Origin: Oceanispirochaeta crateris
GTDB taxonomy: Bacteria > Spirochaetota > Spirochaetia > DSM-2461
DNA length: 64,000 bases
Direction of reading: 5' to 3'
NCBI RefSeq assembly: GCF_008329965.1
Contig: NZ_CP036150.1
Location: 3,328,439 to 3,392,438, forward strand
In this document: piece by piece, positions 18,766 through 27,522 of the stretch
Layout of the letters: the number at the start of each line of letters is the position of its first letter
Numbering within the stretch: position 1 is the stretch's first letter
Position numbers and translations under genes: made by a program
Notes under the pieces: model-generated
What the model was told of the DNA's origin: nothing
The model's input: the letters and a program-made list of their open reading frames with translations, nothing else
The model's database searches: none

Positions 18766-19977
18766 TTAAGAATCCCAGGGGTCCGGGTGGAGTAAAAGCC
18801 ATTTTCTGTATTCATTGCTCATGTCTTTTTCAATAGAAGGATGAGCGATACTTTCTTTTACAAGAGGGAGTAGAAGATCATTCCACAGGAGCCTCCATTG
18901 GGGTGGCAGAACCGACTGTTTGGCAAATTCACCCTTTCGTGGAATCAGAGGTTCCGTCCAGGGATAAGCCTCCAGAAGCAGGCCCGCATTGAGGGACTCA
19001 CTGGAAGATATGCCTCCTAAAAAGGCAAAGCCTTCATCTCTGTTTCTGCCGGTCAGAAGCAGGTAGTCCTCCCAGGTTTTTTCTTCAAGGAGCCATGTGA
19101 GGAAGGCTTTTGCTCCTTCGGGATTTTTCGATGTCTGAGGTATCCCTACAGCGAGGGTTTCAATATTTTGTAGTCCTTCGTTTATAACAAGGGGTTGTAT
19201 TTTCAGTTCCCGGCTGACACTGTCCGGGAGAAGGGACCATTGAGACAAAGGCATGACTGAATAGCCCGTTCTCCCTGTCAGGATGAGGCGGTAATCGGGG
19301 ATGTATCGGTACTTTTCACTAAAATCTTTGTCCAACTCAAGGCTGCCGTTTATATCTTGAATCCATTCGCTTAGTTCCTGGGCTGCTTCAGCGAAACCTC
19401 TAAACTCGTTTCCATCCAACTCCTTGGAGATTGAGGGGATTCTGGATCGATAGAAGGCAGATAGGAACGTTTCTGACCAAAGGGGTGAAAATCCACTCTG
19501 TGTCAGCCTTTCTTCTTTCAAGACATTGAAACTTTTAGATTCGATCCCAAATTCTTCCCACGAGATGAATTTTTTGTCATTCTGCAGATCCTTTGTCAGA
19601 ACAACAGGAATATCCAGTGAGAGTGGAATCGTTTTAAGAGAGGTTCCGGATATCCCCATCTTCAGTATTTCAGGATAGATTGAGTTTACAAAATCGGTAT
19701 CCCTCAGGTCATCCAGGCTAAGCATTTTATCCAGATACCCCTGGAGGGAATGGCTGATGACAATATCATGTTCTCCCGGATTGATGGACAAGTTGCTCTC
19801 TTCCGGTCTATAGATATAGGACGCCTTGTAGAGGGACTGAGTCTGATTGAATAGATTGACGAGTTCTGCTGTTTCAACAGAGTCAGAATAAATGGTGAGG
19901 GTCCTGTCCAGCTTTGAGCATCCTATCATTAGGAGAAGTATGAGTACTGGAGTTACTTTTTTCAGCTTCTGAATCAT
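18766..19977 (-). CDS. Substrate-binding lipoprotein of an ABC importer
   Basis: 403 residues with a lipobox (LLLMIGC) and a bacterial extracellular solute-binding fold: TLTIYSDSVETAELVNLFN near the N-terminus, then a hinge region and VGIPQTSKNPEGAKAFLTWLL, typical of type 1 periplasmic binding proteins. It would be anchored outside the inner membrane to capture a ligand, perhaps an oligosaccharide. It lies 69 bases upstream of the UgpC-type ATPase on the same strand. The frame is open to TTG 20013, but that TTG is part of the -35 box; the true start is ATG 19977, which begins the signal peptide MIQKLKKVTPVL. Confidence 0.75.
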   Translation of the reverse strand: MIQKLKKVTPVLILLLMIGCSKLDRTLTIYSDSVETAELVNLFNQTQSLYKASYIYRPEESNLSINPGEHDIVISHSLQGYLDKMLSLDDLRDTDFVNSIYPEILKMGISGTSLKTIPLSLDIPVVLTKDLQNDKKFISWEEFGIESKSFNVLKEERLTQSGFSPLWSETFLSAFYRSRIPSISKELDGNEFRGFAEAAQELSEWIQDINGSLELDKDFSEKYRYIPDYRLILTGRTGYSVMPLSQWSLLPDSVSRELKIQPLVINEGLQNIETLAVGIPQTSKNPEGAKAFLTWLLEEKTWEDYLLLTGRNRDEGFAFLGGISSSESLNAGLLLEAYPWTEPLIPRKGEFAKQSVLPPQWRLLWNDLLLPLVKESIAHPSIEKDMSNEYRKWLLLHPDPWDS

Positions 19978-19984
19978 GTTAATG

Positions 19985-20013
19985 ACTGTAGGGAAGTCCA
20001 TTCGGGTTGTCAA
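19985..20013 (-). promoter_or_regulatory. Consensus promoter of a leaderless substrate-binding protein gene
   Basis: TTGACA (20008-20013), a 17-base spacer and TACAGT (19985-19990), then seven bases to ATG 19977. There is no Shine-Dalgarno sequence between -10 and ATG. Confidence 0.7.
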
Positions 20014-20033
20014 TAAGAAAAGAGATGGTAATA

Positions 20034-20966
20034 ATGGTTCCAGTGTTATTCAGACAGTACAGTCAATATCTCAGAGAGAAATACGGTGAGACCGTGTATC
20101 GGATTGGTGTGGACGGTGGATTTTCATGTCCAAATCGAGGTTCCGACAGAAATGCTCCTGGCTGTGCCTATTGTGATGTTTATGGAGTTCGGGCCGCGTA
20201 TTTGGGAGAGGAAACACAATCTCTGGAAGCCCAGATCCTCCGATCAATCGCTGTCCTGAAAAAACGCTACAAAGCGGAAACATATATCCTTTATTTTCAG
20301 GCCTATTCCAGTACTTGGGGATCTGTCTCACATTTAAAAAAGATCTATGATCACGGTCTTTCCCTTGGAAACTTCGTTGAGCTGGTCGTTTCTACCAGGC
20401 CGGATTGTATTAATGAGAAAATTGCTGATCTCCTGGGGTCTTATGTGAGGCCCAATTTTGATGTTTGGGTTGAGTTGGGACTCCAATCGGCTCAGGAAGA
20501 AACATTAAAGAGGATCAATCGGGGCCATTCGGTGGAACAGTTTGAACGGGCTTATCACCTGCTTCGGGCCGTCGGCGTTAAAATTGCAGTGCATCTTATA
20601 TTCGGCCTGCCCGGAGAAGATCGGGACCTCATTATGAAGAGTGTTGACTACCTGGCCTCTTTGAAGCCGGAAGCTGTTAAATTTCATAATCTTCATATCC
20701 CTACTGGCTCTCCTTTGTATGCAGAGTATGAGGCGGGAGAACTGTCCTTTCCAGACAGTGGACGTCATATACATTATGTTGTTGATGCCCTGGAAAGGAT
20801 TCCAGAAGAAACAATCATTATGAGGATGACCACCGATACACCCAGGCTCCGCCACAGAGTTCCAGGTGTCTTTTTAAATAAGTCCTCTACATACGAACAG
20901 GTGCAAGCCGAATTAGAACGTCGAGGGTCCAGACAGGGCTCGCAATATCATCCTAATAGGGTTTGA
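20034..20966 (+). CDS. Radical SAM protein of the YhcC/TIGR01212 family
   Basis: 310 residues. The radical SAM cluster is Cys32, Cys44 and Cys47 (CPNRGSDRNAPGCAYC), the widened CX11CX2C spacing seen in this family instead of CX3CX2C. Further family marks are GVDGGFSCPNR, LGLQSAQEETLKRINRGH and HLIFGLPGE. The E. coli homologue is YhcC; the physiological reaction is unsettled to my knowledge. Start could be ATG 20025 or 20034; 20034 matches the usual N-terminus. It is divergent from the binding-protein gene, with overlapping control regions. Confidence 0.85.
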   Translation: MVPVLFRQYSQYLREKYGETVYRIGVDGGFSCPNRGSDRNAPGCAYCDVYGVRAAYLGEETQSLEAQILRSIAVLKKRYKAETYILYFQAYSSTWGSVSHLKKIYDHGLSLGNFVELVVSTRPDCINEKIADLLGSYVRPNFDVWVELGLQSAQEETLKRINRGHSVEQFERAYHLLRAVGVKIAVHLIFGLPGEDRDLIMKSVDYLASLKPEAVKFHNLHIPTGSPLYAEYEAGELSFPDSGRHIHYVVDALERIPEETIIMRMTTDTPRLRHRVPGVFLNKSSTYEQVQAELERRGSRQGSQYHPNRV

Positions 20967-21015
20967 GTTTTTAAAGATTCTCGGATATCATAGCTAGGAT
21001 ATTTGGAGGATTATT

Positions 21016-21513
21016 GTGCCCATATTTGATTACGAAATTTTTGATATGCTCGATGAGGTCCGTAAGCATTATAAGAGCAATATGAGTAATACCTTCATCC
21101 GGTCGGCACTCCTGTCCATGGATATGCCTTATGACCAGCGAAGTGCCATTGAGAATATTACTGAGAAGCTCGAAATGTATAAGAATCAAGGGTATAAATT
21201 CGACGAATTGTACATCGGGATTTATTCCATGGCTATATTCATCTACAAGGCCAGACTGGAAGTTATACCAGGTTTGAAAAGAAGCAGTTTCTTGAGGGAT
21301 GCCTCACCTTCTGAAAAGATCCTTGCAGATATGGCGGCGGATAATTTGAAGTCCAATTTGAACATTCTGGCTGACCGCCTAAATGAATTATATTTGAAAG
21401 TTGTCCGTTTGGATGTAAAATCCCATAGTGTTAAGAGTCCTGTTTATACCAGAATGGAAGAACTGGATAAGCTGGGGCAGTTATTAACATCTACCGTTCC
21501 TGGTCTCGCTTAA
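21016..21513 (+). CDS. Conserved hypothetical helical protein
   Basis: 165 residues, largely alpha-helical by composition, with no signal peptide or membrane segment and no motif I recognise. It starts at GTG 21016 behind a good SD (GGAGGA). The C-terminus overlaps the end of the convergent queG gene by 23 bases. Position and coding quality support a real gene; no function is offered. Confidence 0.6.
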   Translation: MPIFDYEIFDMLDEVRKHYKSNMSNTFIRSALLSMDMPYDQRSAIENITEKLEMYKNQGYKFDELYIGIYSMAIFIYKARLEVIPGLKRSSFLRDASPSEKILADMAADNLKSNLNILADRLNELYLKVVRLDVKSHSVKSPVYTRMEELDKLGQLLTSTVPGLA

Positions 21514-22453
21514 GCCGTTTCAAGGCCCATAGGGCTGCATCTTTGATTCCGTCATCCTCTGAGAGTCCATGAGCCTCAATATGATCCAATGGGGGAGAAT
21601 CCTCTGTTGAAACAGTCGATATTAAGGCATTTCTTATCATATGCCGTCCCTTAAACCAACTCATACCCATGGCAGACCCTCTGAAAAACTCCTTGATCTC
21701 TTCCTCTGTATGACTCAGAAAGAAATCCAGAGACGGAACGGGGTCTATGAGGCCTCTGGTAATGCTGTTTCCCCTGGGAAGGTTTCTGTTCCAGGGACAA
21801 ACATCCTGGCATATGGTACAGCCGTAAATGCGCACTCCCCATTCCTTTTTTAATCTGTCTGGAATGGGTCCATCGCTGCTGGTCCAGTGTTGGAGACATT
21901 TTTCCCTGTCTAGGCGGTAGTCTTCAAGGGCCCCCCCGGGACATGACTTTTCACAGAGACGGCAGTTGCCGCAAGAATTGATTCCCGGTTTCAGTTTTCC
22001 TGAATCGGCTTCATCGGAAGGATTCAGGGCAAGGGGAAGGATCATGCCGGCTAAGAGTCCTCGGCTTCCAAAGGTTTTGTTGATCAAGAGGGTATTTTTT
22101 CCAATGAATCCAAGGCCAGATTCTTTGGCCATCTGTTTTTCAGGGAGCCGGGAATTTGAAAAAAAACGGATTTCCTTCCTTTTTAGATTTGAAAAGGGTT
22201 CACCCGCAGATTTGAGGGCTTCCCTCATCCGGATCACAAGATCCTTGTAGTGATTCTTCAATGCAAAGGGAGCAATGGAGGTCCTTTCGTCGGGGGGAGT
22301 GTCTGCAAAGGGGAAAAACGCGATGATAATTGTACTATTCAGTGGGAATCCCGCATCCTTGAGAACTTTTTCTTTCAGATCTCCCGGTGGAACCAACGAT
22401 ATTTGAGAGAATCCGAGGATTTTAAGCTCCTCTATAATTGGTTTACTCTTCAG
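21491..22453 (-). CDS. queG: Epoxyqueuosine reductase (QueG-like), non-ATG start
   Basis: Cobalamin-dependent enzyme that reduces epoxyqueuosine to queuosine in tRNA wobble position 34. The C-terminal half has a two-cluster ferredoxin-like region (CGNCRLCEKSCPGGAL and CTICQDVCPWNR), and upstream lie SRLPEKQMAKESGLGFIGKNTLL and IFG-type residues of the QueG domain. From the TTG at 22396 the protein is 301 residues and lacks the usual N-terminal helix. The frame stays open upstream and encodes KPIIEELKILGFSQIS, matching the family, so translation must begin earlier. CTG 22453, behind GAGAGG, is the best candidate (320 residues); no ATG or GTG is available. Confidence 0.8.
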   Translation of the reverse strand: MKSKPIIEELKILGFSQISLVPPGDLKEKVLKDAGFPLNSTIIIAFFPFADTPPDERTSIAPFALKNHYKDLVIRMREALKSAGEPFSNLKRKEIRFFSNSRLPEKQMAKESGLGFIGKNTLLINKTFGSRGLLAGMILPLALNPSDEADSGKLKPGINSCGNCRLCEKSCPGGALEDYRLDREKCLQHWTSSDGPIPDRLKKEWGVRIYGCTICQDVCPWNRNLPRGNSITRGLIDPVPSLDFFLSHTEEEIKEFFRGSAMGMSWFKGRHMIRNALISTVSTEDSPPLDHIEAHGLSEDDGIKDAALWALKRLKRDQER

Positions 22454-22484
22454 TCTTTGCCTCTCTTGGCTGGTTTTTTCTCCG

Positions 22485-22513
22485 TTGACAGCAGTTATAA
22501 TTTACCCTAAATT
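22485..22513 (+). promoter_or_regulatory. Promoter for the 22564 hypothetical gene
   Basis: TTGACA (22485-22490), 17-base spacer, TAAATT (22508-22513), giving a leader of about 43 bases. A short GC hairpin (CCCGG / CCGGG) lies in the leader just before the ATG. Confidence 0.5.
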
Positions 22514-22563
22514 AAGAACATGGTCAAAATCATGCCCCCGGGAAGTCCGGGAAAGATGGTACT

Positions 22564-24078
22564 ATGGGTTTAATTGATAAGGTTCTCAATCTTTTTGTGA
22601 GTATCGGTGATGCCGATAGAGATAAGAAACGCTTCCTTAGGGAGATCAAAAAAGATCTGAAAAAGAGAAGCCGTTATTTCAAAGTCAAAGGGAATACGGC
22701 AGAACCAGCTCTGGCAAAGTTATTTTATGACATATATAAAGAGATTGGACCTGCCCAGGTCCTCCTGGAGGCGCTCCAAGGTTCGGGTGCTATCAAATCT
22801 ATCATTGTAGAACACTTCCTTTCAAAATCGCAGTTGGAAATCCTAGACAGTCTGAGTGAAGAAAATATCCGAAAGCGGTGTAAAAACAACAAGAATCTTA
22901 AGGCTTTGAGAGATCAGATCAAGGCAGAAATCATTGAGATTTATACATTCTTTGATATGCCTTTGTCCCGGAAGATCAATGAGTTATACGGTGCCCTGAT
23001 GATCATGCAGGAATTTATCCGCTTTGACTATTACTTCCTTTTGAAGAAATTTGATTCACTCCTTCCCGAGCGTGATTTCGGATATAATACGAGGTTTGAC
23101 AGCATTAATGGGGAGTATATTCTAGACGATCTGAAGGATTTCAATACCCTTTTGCCTTCCATCGATTTGGATGCTGAATGGGATATCATCCTCGATATTC
23201 TGGCGCAATACAGAAATATGGAAGTCATCTCCAGAGACGGATGGAAGAAGGTTCTCCAAATCATTAAAGAGTTTAGGAAAACAAAGATCATCAATCTTGT
23301 GATTGTTCATCTGGAAGAGGACCCCTCCTATGATGTTGTTCCCGAATTAAACTCGTATGAAATTGTAGAAGATTATTTAAGCCAGATAAAAAATACGGCA
23401 GAAAACACTCTCTTGACTATTGTGGGGGAGAGAAAGAAGGGGCAGCGAGATTCTCTTCTTATGAGTGTGTTTGGCACTACGTCAGTTGTGAGGCTCAAGT
23501 ATTATACAGAAAGAAGCAATATGGCGTTTTCAAAACGCATAGATTCGGGATATCTCTATGTTGAACCACTGAATTATCTGAAGGCCTTCTACCTGGATTA
23601 CTATAAAGGACCCATTCGAATGGTGGTGGATAAGCTTCTTATCACCGGAAAATGGACGACGAGTCTTGCGTCTCAGCAATTTTCTGAATCTTATCACCAG
23701 CTTATGACTCTGTCGGATAATCTTCTTCAGTTTGATAATAAACTGGCAGATGAGACAGAACTCGGCGGGAAGCTGAAACGCTTGGCTAAAGCAGCCGACA
23801 GAGATCGCAATGCTCTGGATGCCATGAGAAATGTTCTGAAAGGTATTAATTCTGAAGCATTGGGTGTCCTAAACGAATCCGTTCAGAATTTGTTCTCCAT
23901 TGGTAAGAATCTTAAGCGCTGCATCGATGACTTTAAGGCTCCCAAGCATGAGCTTGTGGTGAACTGGAAAGAGATCGAGATGATGAGTGAAATATCAATT
24001 TTGGAAGAAATGTCTGAAATTTATAAGAAGATCTATTATTTTCTACAGCTCATGCAGTATTATCTGAAAGAGGACTGA
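22564..24078 (+). CDS. Conserved hypothetical protein (possibly DUF5312-like)
   Basis: 504 residues, soluble, helix-rich and charged (GLIDKVLNLFVSIGDADRDKKRF at the start), with no catalytic motif that I recognise. I have a weak recollection of proteins of this type in spirochaetes under the DUF5312 label; a profile search would settle it. It is the first gene of a likely three-gene unit with the small Cys protein 8 bases downstream and ychF after that. Confidence 0.6.
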   Translation: MGLIDKVLNLFVSIGDADRDKKRFLREIKKDLKKRSRYFKVKGNTAEPALAKLFYDIYKEIGPAQVLLEALQGSGAIKSIIVEHFLSKSQLEILDSLSEENIRKRCKNNKNLKALRDQIKAEIIEIYTFFDMPLSRKINELYGALMIMQEFIRFDYYFLLKKFDSLLPERDFGYNTRFDSINGEYILDDLKDFNTLLPSIDLDAEWDIILDILAQYRNMEVISRDGWKKVLQIIKEFRKTKIINLVIVHLEEDPSYDVVPELNSYEIVEDYLSQIKNTAENTLLTIVGERKKGQRDSLLMSVFGTTSVVRLKYYTERSNMAFSKRIDSGYLYVEPLNYLKAFYLDYYKGPIRMVVDKLLITGKWTTSLASQQFSESYHQLMTLSDNLLQFDNKLADETELGGKLKRLAKAADRDRNALDAMRNVLKGINSEALGVLNESVQNLFSIGKNLKRCIDDFKAPKHELVVNWKEIEMMSEISILEEMSEIYKKIYYFLQLMQYYLKED

Positions 24079-24086
24079 ACCTTCCT

Positions 24087-24272
24087 GTGAATACCCGACG
24101 AGGACCCAATTGCCTGAGATGTGAATATTTTTATGTCACATGGGATCCTTCTTTTCCAAGAGGTTGCAGAGTCTTTGGGATAAAATCCAGGCAGATTCCT
24201 TCCATAGAAGTCAAAAAAGCAACGGGAAAGCAATGCCCCAGCTTTAAGGAATCATCCCGTTTAAAAAAATAA
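24087..24272 (+). CDS. Small conserved four-cysteine protein
   Basis: 61 residues from GTG 24087. Cys9, Cys12, Cys27 and Cys50 with FYVTWDPSFPRGCRVFGIKS form a compact pattern that I recall in short hypothetical proteins from several phyla, consistent with a zinc-binding fold. It starts 8 bases after the preceding stop, with GAGGA inside the upstream gene's end serving as a distant SD. Function unknown. Confidence 0.6.
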   Translation: MNTRRGPNCLRCEYFYVTWDPSFPRGCRVFGIKSRQIPSIEVKKATGKQCPSFKESSRLKK

Positions 24273-24323
24273 TAAAATGAAAATTCTGGCTGATCATTTC
24301 GGCCACAATGAACTGGAGTGAAT

Positions 24324-25433
24324 ATGAGTTTGAATTGCGGTATTGTCGGGCTTCCCAATGTTGGAAAGTCCACTATTTTTTCCGCTTTGACAGCTGCCCC
24401 GGCAGAAGCTGCGAATTATCCGTTTTGTACAATTGATCCTAATATCGGCATCGTCAGTGTGCCTGATCCGCGCTTGGATAAAATTGCCGAAATGGTTCCT
24501 GCTGACAAAGTCATTCCCGCTGTTGTCGAATTTGTCGATATCGCCGGTCTGGTCAAGGGCGCTTCCAAAGGTGAGGGGCTGGGTAACAAGTTTCTAGCCA
24601 ACATTCGGGAAGTCGGTATGATTGTCCATGTTGTGCGTTGTTTTGAGAACGACGACATTGTCCATGTTGAAAACAGGATCAACCCCGCAGATGACATTGA
24701 AGTCATCAACATCGAATTGGCATTGGCGGATTTGAGCAGTATTGAAAATAGGTTGTCCAAGAATGAGCGGTTTACCAGAGCCGGAGACAAGTCCGTCCGT
24801 GAAAAGGCTCTCGCTCTGAGGCCTCTATTGGAAAGGCTTCAGATTCATCTGGGAGAAGGAAAGCCGGCGAGAGGGATGGCAATGACCGACGACGAGCGGT
24901 CTCTGGTTCAGGAACTGCAGCTCATTACCATGAAAAAACAGATCTACCTGTGTAATGTGGATGAAGAGGGCATTCAGGAAGAATCACATTTTGTGGCTCA
25001 GGTTAAAAAAATTGCCGAAGAGGAAAACACAGAAGTGGTTGTGCTCTGCGGAAAACTGGAAGCGGATATTGCTGCTCTGGATGACCCTGAAGAACGGGCT
25101 ATTTTTCTGGAAGAAGCCGGGATAAAAGAATCCGGGCTGAGCAGCCTTGTGAGAACCACTTATAAGGCTTTAGGACTCAGGACTTTCTTTACTGTGGGTG
25201 GTGTTGAAAATAAGGCTTGGACCTTCCGGGAGGGCATGAGAGCTCCCCAGGCGGCCGGAGTCATTCATACAGATTTTGAGAAGGGATTCATCAAGGCAGA
25301 TGTCTATCATTGTGACGACCTCTTCTCCGCCGGTAGCGAAGCAGCCATAAAGGCCGCGGGAAAGATGCGGATGGAAGGAAAAGAGTACCTTGTCAAAGAC
25401 GGGGATGTCATGTTTTTCAAATTCAATGTTTGA
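24324..25433 (+). CDS. ychF: YchF/Ola1-type P-loop ATPase
   Basis: 369-residue Obg-family NTPase that binds ribosomes and prefers ATP; involved in translation and stress response in bacteria. GLPNVGKST (P-loop) is at the N-terminus, DIAGLVKGASKGEGLGNKFL is the G3/switch region, and the C-terminus carries a TGS domain (ENKAWTFREGMRAPQAAGVIHTDF and so on, here split across the motif). I start at ATG 24324, giving MSLNCGIVG, because GGAG lies six bases upstream; the GTG two codons earlier overlaps that SD. Confidence 0.95.
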   Translation: MSLNCGIVGLPNVGKSTIFSALTAAPAEAANYPFCTIDPNIGIVSVPDPRLDKIAEMVPADKVIPAVVEFVDIAGLVKGASKGEGLGNKFLANIREVGMIVHVVRCFENDDIVHVENRINPADDIEVINIELALADLSSIENRLSKNERFTRAGDKSVREKALALRPLLERLQIHLGEGKPARGMAMTDDERSLVQELQLITMKKQIYLCNVDEEGIQEESHFVAQVKKIAEEENTEVVVLCGKLEADIAALDDPEERAIFLEEAGIKESGLSSLVRTTYKALGLRTFFTVGGVENKAWTFREGMRAPQAAGVIHTDFEKGFIKADVYHCDDLFSAGSEAAIKAAGKMRMEGKEYLVKDGDVMFFKFNV

Positions 25434-25456
25434 GATTATTCATGTATAGAAACGAG

Positions 25457-25481
25457 GGAACCCTTAGGGGTTCCTTTTTTT
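25457..25481 (+). terminator. Rho-independent terminator of ychF
   Basis: GGAACCC-TTA-GGGGTTCC stem followed by seven to nine T. The T-run overlaps the stop codon of the convergent FecR-domain gene. Confidence 0.9.
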
Positions 25482-26637
25482 ATCTAGAAGAACCCGCAGA
25501 TTGACCGGGTGCGGGGGGGGTGATGAAAAAAGTATCATCCAGAAGAAAATCATCCATCAGGTCAGAAGAGGGCATCAGGCTGTGGCCTGAGGCTTGTTTA
25601 TCTATTTCCAAAAATACCTTGAAATAGTACCTGGCTTTTGTGAGCTTTTCGACGAATTCCTGCTGTCTTTTACTGTAAATCATCAAGGTTCTATTTGCTG
25701 TGTCGGATAACTCGTTTGTGTCTTTTCCGGAGCTTTCCAGTAAGGCTGTTAGGTCATAAAGGGTATAAAAAATGTGCTCCATGACGGGGAGTCGGGACCG
25801 AAGGCGGATGATGCCATTGCTCAGGGCAATCTTATCTCTGGTTGCCTCTCCCATAGACATTGTACGTCCCTCACGAATAATAGTTTCCCATTTTTGAAAG
25901 ATATCCTGTTTGGCTGTGAGTTCCGCATAGGATTCCAAAAAGCCAGGGGCCATTTGAAGGTAGAGGCTGGCATAGTGTTCCAGAGACAAGATTCCGTTGT
26001 TGGCCAGTGCATCAAGACGAGCTTTTTTCCAGTTTATTGTATACTGATCTATTTCTTCGGGAGGGATCGGGTTGACCCTGAATTGTCCCATTGTATTCGT
26101 TTCGTAAATCTTGCCTGGTTGAATTAAAGACTCATTTCCGTCTGTAGTGCAGACAACTGACCCTTCTCTGCAACTGACGAGTATGGCAGTATCCGGAGAT
26201 GTGGTCACCGTAAAGGTTGTCCCTCTGATCCCCATAACAGAAGAATCTGTTTTTATGTTGAAACTGGCGCCCTGTATTAAAGAGGCGGCTTTTGTTTGAA
26301 CTGCACCTCTGTGGAGGGTGAGGGATGTTTCTGGATGTTGTCTTTTGAGGGTGTGTTCCAAAAACAGGGTGGTTCCTTCCAGGACTTTAACCGATAGATC
26401 TGAAGAGACGGGTGATTGTATGGAAAGTTCCACATAGCCGTTCAGACCGGTTTGCAATATGTCGTGGGAGAATAATTCTGTTCCATAGTCAATTTCTGAT
26501 TCATCTAGGAAGATACCATTGCGGGAAATAATGACCTCTCCATCCAAATCTACAATAATCGCAGAAACTTCGCTCCAAATAGGGAGTGATAGAAAGAGAA
26601 ATATTATAAAAGGTAGGATTCGAGTAGTAATTTTCAT
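25480..26637 (-). CDS. FecR-domain exported protein
   Basis: 385 residues: signal peptide (MKITTRILPFIIFLFLSL, cleavage near WSEVSA), then a FecR domain (DGEVIISRNG, TGLNGYVELSI, LHRGAVQTKAAS, VMGIRGTTFTV, CREGSVVC) and a helical C-terminus. In spirochaetes such proteins are usually free-standing periplasmic proteins, not FecI anti-sigma partners; no sigma factor is adjacent. Start ATG 26637 is preceded by GGGAG; the longer frame to 26691 would begin inside its own promoter. Confidence 0.75.
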   Translation of the reverse strand: MKITTRILPFIIFLFLSLPIWSEVSAIIVDLDGEVIISRNGIFLDESEIDYGTELFSHDILQTGLNGYVELSIQSPVSSDLSVKVLEGTTLFLEHTLKRQHPETSLTLHRGAVQTKAASLIQGASFNIKTDSSVMGIRGTTFTVTTSPDTAILVSCREGSVVCTTDGNESLIQPGKIYETNTMGQFRVNPIPPEEIDQYTINWKKARLDALANNGILSLEHYASLYLQMAPGFLESYAELTAKQDIFQKWETIIREGRTMSMGEATRDKIALSNGIIRLRSRLPVMEHIFYTLYDLTALLESSGKDTNELSDTANRTLMIYSKRQQEFVEKLTKARYYFKVFLEIDKQASGHSLMPSSDLMDDFLLDDTFFITPPAPGQSAGSSR

Positions 26638-26662
26638 TTTCTCCCGGGAATAAGTCCTCTCT

Positions 26663-26691
26663 AATATAAACCTCAATGAACACTTTATCAA
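26663..26691 (-). promoter_or_regulatory. Promoter of the FecR-domain gene
   Basis: TTGATA (26686-26691), 17-base spacer, TATATT (26663-26668) on the minus strand, giving a leader of about 20 bases with a normal SD. It is a leadered contrast to the leaderless promoters elsewhere in the window. Confidence 0.6.
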
Positions 26692-26734
26692 TTTAGCAGT
26701 GCAGGTTTATGACGTTTTTTATATAACTGTCGGA

Positions 26735-26763
26735 AAGAAAAAAAGCGTCCTGTGGGGACGCTT
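26735..26763 (-). terminator. Terminator of the LPP20-like lipoprotein gene
   Basis: AAAGCGTCC / GGGACGCTTT stem with a 4-base loop (26742-26763); on the minus strand it runs into TTTTTTTCTTT. Confidence 0.85.
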
Positions 26764-26783
26764 TCTCTCTATGAATCAGTTGT

Positions 26784-27350
26784 TTATTGTGCTGTCACTG
26801 ATGATTTCAATGGATCATTTGCAATGTTGGCATCCAGCATCCTAAGTGCTTCATCTGCCTTAAAGTCGGCAAAAGCCGCATCTTCATTCCTGGAGAATAC
26901 ACTAGCAACATCTTCTGTGAAATTTGATGTTGGATAAGAAACCATGGCAAACCAGTTTCCGTCAGTTGCTGCGTATACCTTGTCTGTTACAGAATTTCTA
27001 AGTTCTACATCGGCAACCTGTTTGGTGATGGACTCTACAAAACTGATTGTTTGAGAATTTCCTTCTGCACCGGCTTCCTGTACGTAGTCTGTCATCATGG
27101 ATTGAACCCTAGTACTTACCTGTAGGGCTACATCCTTGCGTGCGCGGGCAATGGCTGTATCTCTAGAGAGGCTGTCTGAGGACATTTTAGCCATCCCCAA
27201 ACCATATATCACTTCGTCTGATGAAGGAGGATTCAGAAACCAGTCTGGCAGATCCCTTCTTTCTTCTACTTTCTCTCCGCTGCCGGAAGCGCAACCTACC
27301 AGCAATACCAGGGCTATCAAAGCACTTGTAATTATCAAGCTCTTTTTCAT
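26784..27350 (-). CDS. LPP20-family lipoprotein
   Basis: 188 residues with a clear lipobox (ALVLLVGCASG, lipidated Cys20) and the LPP20-type pattern LPDWFLNPP...IYGLGMAKM followed by AIARARKDVALQVSTRVQSMM. Such proteins are surface or periplasmic lipoproteins of uncertain role, often next to other envelope genes. SD AAGGAG precedes the ATG. It is monocistronic, with its own terminator. Confidence 0.75.
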   Translation of the reverse strand: MKKSLIITSALIALVLLVGCASGSGEKVEERRDLPDWFLNPPSSDEVIYGLGMAKMSSDSLSRDTAIARARKDVALQVSTRVQSMMTDYVQEAGAEGNSQTISFVESITKQVADVELRNSVTDKVYAATDGNWFAMVSYPTSNFTEDVASVFSRNEDAAFADFKADEALRMLDANIANDPLKSSVTAQ

Positions 27351-27522
27351 ACATTTTCTCCTTAACTCATCAAATTGATGTCAAAATTAGAATGTTCAAC
27401 ATATGCAGCAAACTAAGATGCGCATATTACTCAGATTATAGTATATCTATCTTTGTTTCATATATCCAAACTAAAAAGAGATTTTTTCAGATCTTTCTGG
27501 AAAAAATCATTAGGGGCTTGTT

